NCBI GenBank assembly: GCA_012516015.1
Contig: JAAYXG010000156.1
Span: 1-5,171 of the forward strand
Reading direction: 5' to 3'
Length of the DNA: 5,171 nucleotides
Source of the DNA: Lysobacteraceae bacterium
GTDB lineage: Bacteria; Pseudomonadota; Gammaproteobacteria; Steroidobacterales; Steroidobacteraceae
Both the position numbers and the translations under genes were made by a program. The notes under the pieces are model-generated. The model searched no databases, was not told where the DNA came from, and saw nothing but the letters and a program-made list of their open reading frames with translations. How positions within the stretch are numbered: position 1 is the first letter of the stretch; each line of letters opens with the position of its first letter. Below, piece by piece: positions 1 to 5,171 of the stretch.

Positions 1-1186
<1,186 letters not shown>

Positions 1187-1190
1187 GCGT

Positions 1191-1232
1191 CCTCCGGGGA
1201 TCTGGGGCGGATCCGCCGGGAAGGGCGGAGCC
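1191..1232 (-). promoter_or_regulatory. acnA Shine-Dalgarno and structured 5' leader
   Basis: GGAGG (1191-1195) lies four bases before the acnA ATG and is the strongest ribosome binding site in the window. In the 40 bases upstream the RNA carries UCCGCC (1224-1229), its complement GGCGGA (1212-1217) and a second UCCGCC (1206-1211). A CUCCG (1226-1230) is complementary to the CGGAG (1192-1196) that overlaps the Shine-Dalgarno. The 1:2 pairing gives a 6-bp stem with a CUUCCC loop. The 2:3 pairing is the 12-bp palindrome GGCGGATCCGCC, which would fold as a 4-bp stem with a GAUC loop. Pairing is seen in the sequence; a regulatory role is inference. Confidence 0.5.
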
Positions 1233-1248
1233 ACGATAAAGCTTGCGA

Positions 1249-1254
1249 ATTATA
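1249..1254 (-). promoter_or_regulatory. Consensus -10 box upstream of acnA
   Basis: A perfect TATAAT is read on the minus strand, 62 bp upstream of the acnA ATG. It would start transcription near 1242 and give a leader of about 55 nt. No good -35 hexamer lies at 16-18 bp. A perfect TTGACA exists at 1281-1286, but with a 26-bp gap. The likely reading is a sigma70-type core promoter driven mainly by its -10, giving acnA its own transcript separate from mnmA. Confidence 0.5.
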
Positions 1255-1333
1255 GCGGCTCGTGCGCGGCGAGGCATGCGTGTCAATCTTTCATCCAGCG
1301 CGTAGCGCAGCTTCGCTTATCGCGTAGTCAGCG

Positions 1334-1348
1334 GCGCGAAGGGCGCGC
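1334..1348 (-). other. GC-rich hairpin just downstream of mnmA
   Basis: The minus-strand RNA can form GCGCG-CCCUU-CGCGC, a 5-bp stem with a 5-nt loop, 14 bases after the mnmA stop codon. No U-tract follows, so it is not a standard intrinsic terminator. It could stabilise the mRNA 3' end or be a chance structure in GC-rich DNA. Confidence 0.3.
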
Positions 1349-1362
1349 AGATAGATACGCGT

Positions 1363-2445
1363 TCAGCGCTTTTCTTGTTCGATGACGCCGCCGCCCAGGC
1401 ACACATCGTCCTGATAGAAGACGACATACTGGCCCGGAGTCACGGCGCGCTGCGGCTCGTCGAAACGCACTTGGCACGTTCCGTCCTCGAGACAGCGCAC
1501 TGCAGCGGGCTGGTCGGGCTGGCGATAACGAATTTTCGCCGTGCAACGAAACTCCGCGCTCGGCGGCGTGCCGGCGACCCACGCGAGCTGTCCTGCGCGC
1601 AGCTCGCGGCGGAACAAAGCCGGATGGTCGTGTCCCTGTACGACGATGAGCACGTTTCGTGTCAGATCCTTGTCTGCGACGTACCAGGGTTCGTCGCTCG
1701 CGTCGGCGCGGCCGCCGATCTGCAGGCCTTGGCGCTGACCCAACGTGTAGTACATGAGCCCGCGATGGGCGCCCACTTTCTTGCCGTCGATCGTTTCGAT
1801 CGTGCCGGGCTGCGCCGGCAAATATTTCTCGAGAAATTCTGTGAATGGACGCTCGCCGATGAAACAGATGCCGGTACTGTCCTTCTTGTCGAAGACAGGC
1901 AAGAGCAGCTCGCGGGCCTTCGCGCGCACCTCGCTCTTTTGCATGCCGCCGATCGGGAACAAGGTACGCGAGAGTGCTTCGGCCGAGATTGCGTGCAAGA
2001 AATAGCTCTGATCCTTGTTCGCATCGAGCGCTCTCAGCAGCCGCACGTTCGGTTCGTGCTCGACGCGCGCGTAGTGGCCGGTCGCGACCCACTCGGCGCC
2101 GAGTCGACGCGCGTAGTCGAAGCACACGCCGAACTTGATCTCGCGGTTGCAGAGCACATCCGGGTTCGGTGTCCGTCCGGCGCGGTACTCGGTCAGGAAG
2201 TACTCGAACACCCGCTCGCGGTACTCGCCCGCGAAGCTCACCTTGTGCAATGGGATCCCGAGTTGCTCGCAGACTTTGCGTGCATCCTGAAAATCTTCCG
2301 CAGCCGTGCAGTAACCATCCTCGTCTTCGTCCCAGTTGCTCATGAACAGTCCCTGCACGTCGTAGCCCTGCTGCAGGAGCAACCAGGCGGCGACGGAAGA
2401 GCCGACACCACCGGACATTCCGACGATTACGAGAGGACGGGCCAT
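1363..2445 (-). CDS. mnmA: tRNA-specific 2-thiouridylase MnmA, with an altered PP-loop
   Basis: Cytoplasmic enzyme that uses ATP and relayed persulfide sulfur to make the 2-thio group of (mnm5)s2U34 in tRNA-Glu, -Gln and -Lys. The 360 residues align along their whole length with E. coli MnmA (~368). Motifs seen are the N-terminal PP-loop [10 protein letters not shown] (9-18), [15 protein letters not shown] (37-51), [12 protein letters not shown] with catalytic Cys99 (89-100), ATGHYARV (121-128), NKDQSYFL (143-150), [13 protein letters not shown] with the second catalytic Cys194 (187-199), [17 protein letters not shown] (229-245), WYVADKD (254-260), the C-terminal beta-barrel domain with RYRQ (306-309), and [10 protein letters not shown]...CLGGGVIE. 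The PP-loop Asp (SGGxDS) is Gly15, encoded by GGC where GAC is expected. The ATG is preceded by AAAAA and has no clear Shine-Dalgarno. The nearest in-frame stop lies ~40 bases upstream with no other usual start codon between, so this start is the only good choice. The annotation is secure; activity is uncertain. Confidence 0.96.
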   Translation of the reverse strand: MARPLVIVGMSGGVGSSVAAWLLLQQGYDVQGLFMSNWDEDEDGYCTAAEDFQDARKVCEQLGIPLHKVSFAGEYRERVFEYFLTEYRAGRTPNPDVLCNREIKFGVCFDYARRLGAEWVATGHYARVEHEPNVRLLRALDANKDQSYFLHAISAEALSRTLFPIGGMQKSEVRAKARELLLPVFDKKDSTGICFIGERPFTEFLEKYLPAQPGTIETIDGKKVGAHRGLMYYTLGQRQGLQIGGRADASDEPWYVADKDLTRNVLIVVQGHDHPALFRRELRAGQLAWVAGTPPSAEFRCTAKIRYRQPDQPAAVRCLEDGTCQVRFDEPQRAVTPGQYVVFYQDDVCLGGGVIEQEKR

Positions 2446-2483
2446 TTTTTCGCGGTTGGCGGGGTAGGGGTTAGCAATTAGTC

Positions 2484-2511
2484 AGAAAATACCGCCGCGC
2501 GTTCCGCGGCG
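2484..2511 (-). terminator. Probable intrinsic terminator after nudJ
   Basis: On the minus strand the RNA forms CGCCGCG-GAACG-CGCGGCG, a 7-bp all-GC stem with a 5-nt loop (2493-2511). It is followed after one G by UAUUUUCU (2484-2491). It lies 37 bases past the nudJ stop and 38 bases before the mnmA ATG, so it could end the purB/nudJ transcript. The U-tract is interrupted, so read-through into mnmA is plausible. Confidence 0.55.
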
Positions 2512-2526
2512 CCTGCAGCGCAGGCG
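2510..2526 (-). other. Second hairpin abutting the nudJ terminator
   Basis: This is a perfect inverted repeat, CGCCTGC-AGC-GCAGGCG, with 7-bp arms and a 3-nt loop. It shares two bases with the terminator stem at 2493-2511, so the two hairpins compete at the junction or stack back to back. It has no U-tract of its own. It may protect the nudJ 3' end. Confidence 0.4.
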
Positions 2527-2547
2527 AGACGCAACCGCTGAGTGCTT

Positions 2548-3054
2548 CTACAGGCGTGAGACGAGGCTGAGATGCGTCACGGCTTCGAGATCATTGCGGG
2601 CGCTCGGCGCCATGAGCTCCGTCAAGACGTCCAGCGGAAAGCGCTGGCCAGACCGATAATCGTCGATGCAGCGAAGCACCATCGGGCTGCGCAGCCGAGC
2701 GCTTCGGCCGACGATCTGCTCGCGCGACATCCAGAGCGCACGCTCGATGCCGCGATCGAGTTGCCGAGTCGGATCGTGATCGCTCACAGAGCCGCAAAAC
2801 GCGAGGCGAAGGAAGCTCCGATTGCGCTCCGGCTGCTCCCAGAAGTACATCCCGACGAGCGCCTCGGGGTGAAACACCCACGCCGTCTCTTCGAGCGTTT
2901 CCCGTACGACCGCATCCACCGCGCGCTCGCCACGTTCGACGTGACCGGCAGGCTGGTTGAACACCATGCGGTTCCCGGCGCGCTCTTCGACGAGCAGGAA
3001 TTCGCCGTCGCGCTCGACGACCGCCGCTACGGTTAGATCGGGTCTTACTGACAT
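2548..3054 (-). CDS. nudJ: Nudix phosphatase, NudJ type
   Basis: A 168-residue Nudix hydrolase. The Nudix box spans residues 37-59: G37, E43, then RETLEETAW, fitting Gx5Ex7REUxEExGU except for Ala58 at the Gly position, a change I recall as common in this subfamily. The surrounding segments VTVAAVV-type strand (8-13), FNQPAGH (32-38), the central SFLRLAF (80-86) and the tail LRSPMVLRCIDDYRSGQRFPLD (121-142) match E. coli NudJ (YmfB, 153 aa) in order. E. coli NudJ acts on nucleoside di- and triphosphates and on the thiamine precursor HMP-PP; the substrate here is inferred. The frame is open far upstream into purB, but homology begins at the ATG at 3054. No Shine-Dalgarno is seen, and a TATACT box lies 7 nt upstream. 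Its neighbours mnmA and purB are also its neighbours in E. coli, which supports orthology. Confidence 0.88.
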   Translation of the reverse strand: MSVRPDLTVAAVVERDGEFLLVEERAGNRMVFNQPAGHVERGERAVDAVVRETLEETAWVFHPEALVGMYFWEQPERNRSFLRLAFCGSVSDHDPTRQLDRGIERALWMSREQIVGRSARLRSPMVLRCIDDYRSGQRFPLDVLTELMAPSARNDLEAVTHLSLVSRL

Positions 3055-3060
3055 TTCAGC

Positions 3061-3066
3061 AGTATA
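3061..3066 (-). promoter_or_regulatory. Possible -10 box for a leaderless nudJ transcript
   Basis: TATACT on the minus strand matches TATAAT at five of six positions. It is separated from the nudJ ATG by only GCTGAA. Initiation about 7 nt downstream of the box would fall on the A of the ATG, giving a leaderless mRNA. This agrees with the absence of a Shine-Dalgarno. No convincing -35 is seen at 16-18 bp, so the call is tentative. Confidence 0.35.
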
Positions 3067-3114
3067 GCGTGGATTCTGCGTGCGGTTTGTGATGAAAGTC
3101 GGAATGGGGCGAGA

Positions 3115-3137
3115 GGGCTTGGGGCCTGGGGCTTGGG
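3115..3137 (+). repeat. Three-unit G-rich heptamer repeat, G-quadruplex pattern
   Basis: The tandem units are GGGCTTG (3115-3121), GGGCCTG (3122-3128) and GGGCTTG (3129-3135), followed by GG. G-runs at 3115-3117, 3121-3124, 3128-3131 and 3135-3137 are separated by loops CTT, CCT and CTT, which meets the canonical G3+N1-7 pattern four times. It lies in the 119-bp purB-nudJ spacer. The plus strand is the template for both genes, so the transcript there is C-rich and G-poor, resembling a Rho-loading region. Confidence 0.7.
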
Positions 3138-3173
3138 CCAGAGGGCGGTCGTCATCACCCGTATCACCCCTTC

Positions 3174-4667
<1,494 letters not shown>

Positions 4668-4694
4668 CTAACCGCTTTGGCAGCAGCCGCATTG

Positions 4695-4700
4695 TAGAAT
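4695..4700 (+). promoter_or_regulatory. Possible -10 box for fumC
   Basis: TAGAAT matches the -10 consensus at five of six positions, 41 bp before the fumC GTG, giving a leader of roughly 35 nt. A TTGGCA at 4677-4682 is only 12 bp upstream, too close for a normal -35, so the promoter is weak or activator-dependent if real. The minus-strand TACAAT at 4691-4696 overlaps it and could serve purB. Confidence 0.35.
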
Positions 4701-4741
4701 CAAACCGTCGGTTCTTCGACGTTTCGTCAACGGATTCCCTG

Positions 4742-5171
4742 GTGGACAAGAAAGATTTCCGCATCGAACACGATAGCTTGGGAGAGCTCAAGGTGCCGGC
4801 CGAGGCCCTTTGGGGCGCTCAGACGCAGCGCGCCATCGAGAACTTTCCCGTGAGCGGTTTGCGTATGCCGCGCGACTTCATACGCGCGCTCGGGCTCATC
4901 AAGTGGTCGGCGGCGACGACCAACGTGGAGCTCGGCGGCCTCGACGCGAAACGCGCGGCGGCCATCCAGAAGGCTGCGCTCGAAGTCGTCGAAGGCAAAC
5001 ATGACGCGCAGTTTCCGGTCGACGTGTTCCAAACCGGATCGGGGACGAGCAGCAACATGAACGCGAACGAGGTGATCGCGCGCCTTGCCTCCCGATACGC
5101 CGGCATCGACGTTCATCCGAACGATCACGTGAACATGAGCCAGAGCTCGAACGACGTGATCCCGACGGCGA
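4742..5171 (+). CDS. fumC: Class II fumarate hydratase FumC, N-terminal part (runs off the right edge)
   Basis: Iron-independent fumarase that interconverts fumarate and L-malate in the citric acid cycle; a cytoplasmic tetramer in this family. 143 residues of an expected ~460 are present. They begin [20 protein letters not shown] and continue [13 protein letters not shown] (23-35), [17 protein letters not shown] (97-113), HPNDHVN (125-131) and [12 protein letters not shown] (132-143). The TGSGTSSN segment and SSND correspond to the A-site residues around T100 and S139-N141 of E. coli FumC. HPND corresponds to its B-site. The GSSxMPxKxN signature lies beyond the window. GSGTSSNMN and SSNDVIPTA favour fumarase over the related aspartase. 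GTG at 4742 is chosen because it aligns with the family N-terminus; the upstream frame is open but unrelated, and only a weak GGA precedes the start. It diverges from purB, whose product includes fumarate. Confidence 0.93.
   Translation, partial: MDKKDFRIEHDSLGELKVPAEALWGAQTQRAIENFPVSGLRMPRDFIRALGLIKWSAATTNVELGGLDAKRAAAIQKAALEVVEGKHDAQFPVDVFQTGSGTSSNMNANEVIARLASRYAGIDVHPNDHVNMSQSSNDVIPTA

Noticed and set aside
1375..2481. Long plus-strand open frame (368 codons) antisense to mnmA
   Set aside because: It mirrors a secure mnmA codon by codon, shows no family resemblance and is the expected antisense shadow in GC-rich DNA.
2878..2880. Ala in place of Gly near the end of the NudJ Nudix box (REtLEEtAW)
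   Set aside because: As I recall, this substitution is common in NudJ-like proteins of GC-rich proteobacteria, and the catalytic Glu residues are all present.
3151..3170. Imperfect 10-bp direct repeat (GTCATCACCC / GTATCACCCC) after purB
   Set aside because: Two units with two mismatches next to a G/C-skewed repeat; too short to treat as a separate element.

Overview
The window holds a conserved housekeeping stretch of a GC-rich gammaproteobacterium, at roughly 60% GC by eye. The AcnA N-terminus and the NudJ, MnmA and PurB proteins look most like the Xanthomonadales and related GC-rich Gammaproteobacteria. This placement rests on remembered family sequences, not on a search. No RNA gene, CRISPR array, insertion sequence or phage gene is visible.

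Four genes lie on the minus strand. Read in the direction of transcription they are purB (adenylosuccinate lyase, 4538-3174), nudJ (Nudix phosphatase, 3054-2548), mnmA (tRNA-Glu/Gln/Lys U34 2-thiolase, 2445-1363) and acnA (aconitase, from 1186 off the left edge; only the first 395 residues are present). A fifth gene, fumC (class II fumarase), starts at 4742 on the plus strand, diverges from purB and runs off the right edge after 143 residues.

The spacers are 119 bp (purB-nudJ), 102 bp (nudJ-mnmA), 176 bp (mnmA-acnA) and 203 bp (purB-fumC). The minus-strand genes are therefore probably not one tight operon. A terminator-like hairpin follows nudJ. A TATACT box lies 7 nt upstream of the nudJ ATG, as expected of a leaderless transcript. 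The acnA leader has a consensus TATAAT, a strong Shine-Dalgarno and competing stem segments. The purB-nudJ spacer contains a three-unit heptamer repeat with four G-runs that fits the G-quadruplex pattern.

Functionally, AcnA and FumC are citric-acid-cycle enzymes. PurB releases fumarate in two purine steps, and FumC hydrates fumarate. MnmA and NudJ are neighbours of purB in other gammaproteobacteria too (ymfB/nudJ-mnmA-hflD-purB in E. coli), but here the order is permuted and hflD is absent.

I see no new multi-gene system. The most striking single observation is in MnmA: the near-invariant Asp of the SGGxDS ATP-binding loop is Gly (codon 2401-2403), while every other motif I checked is intact.
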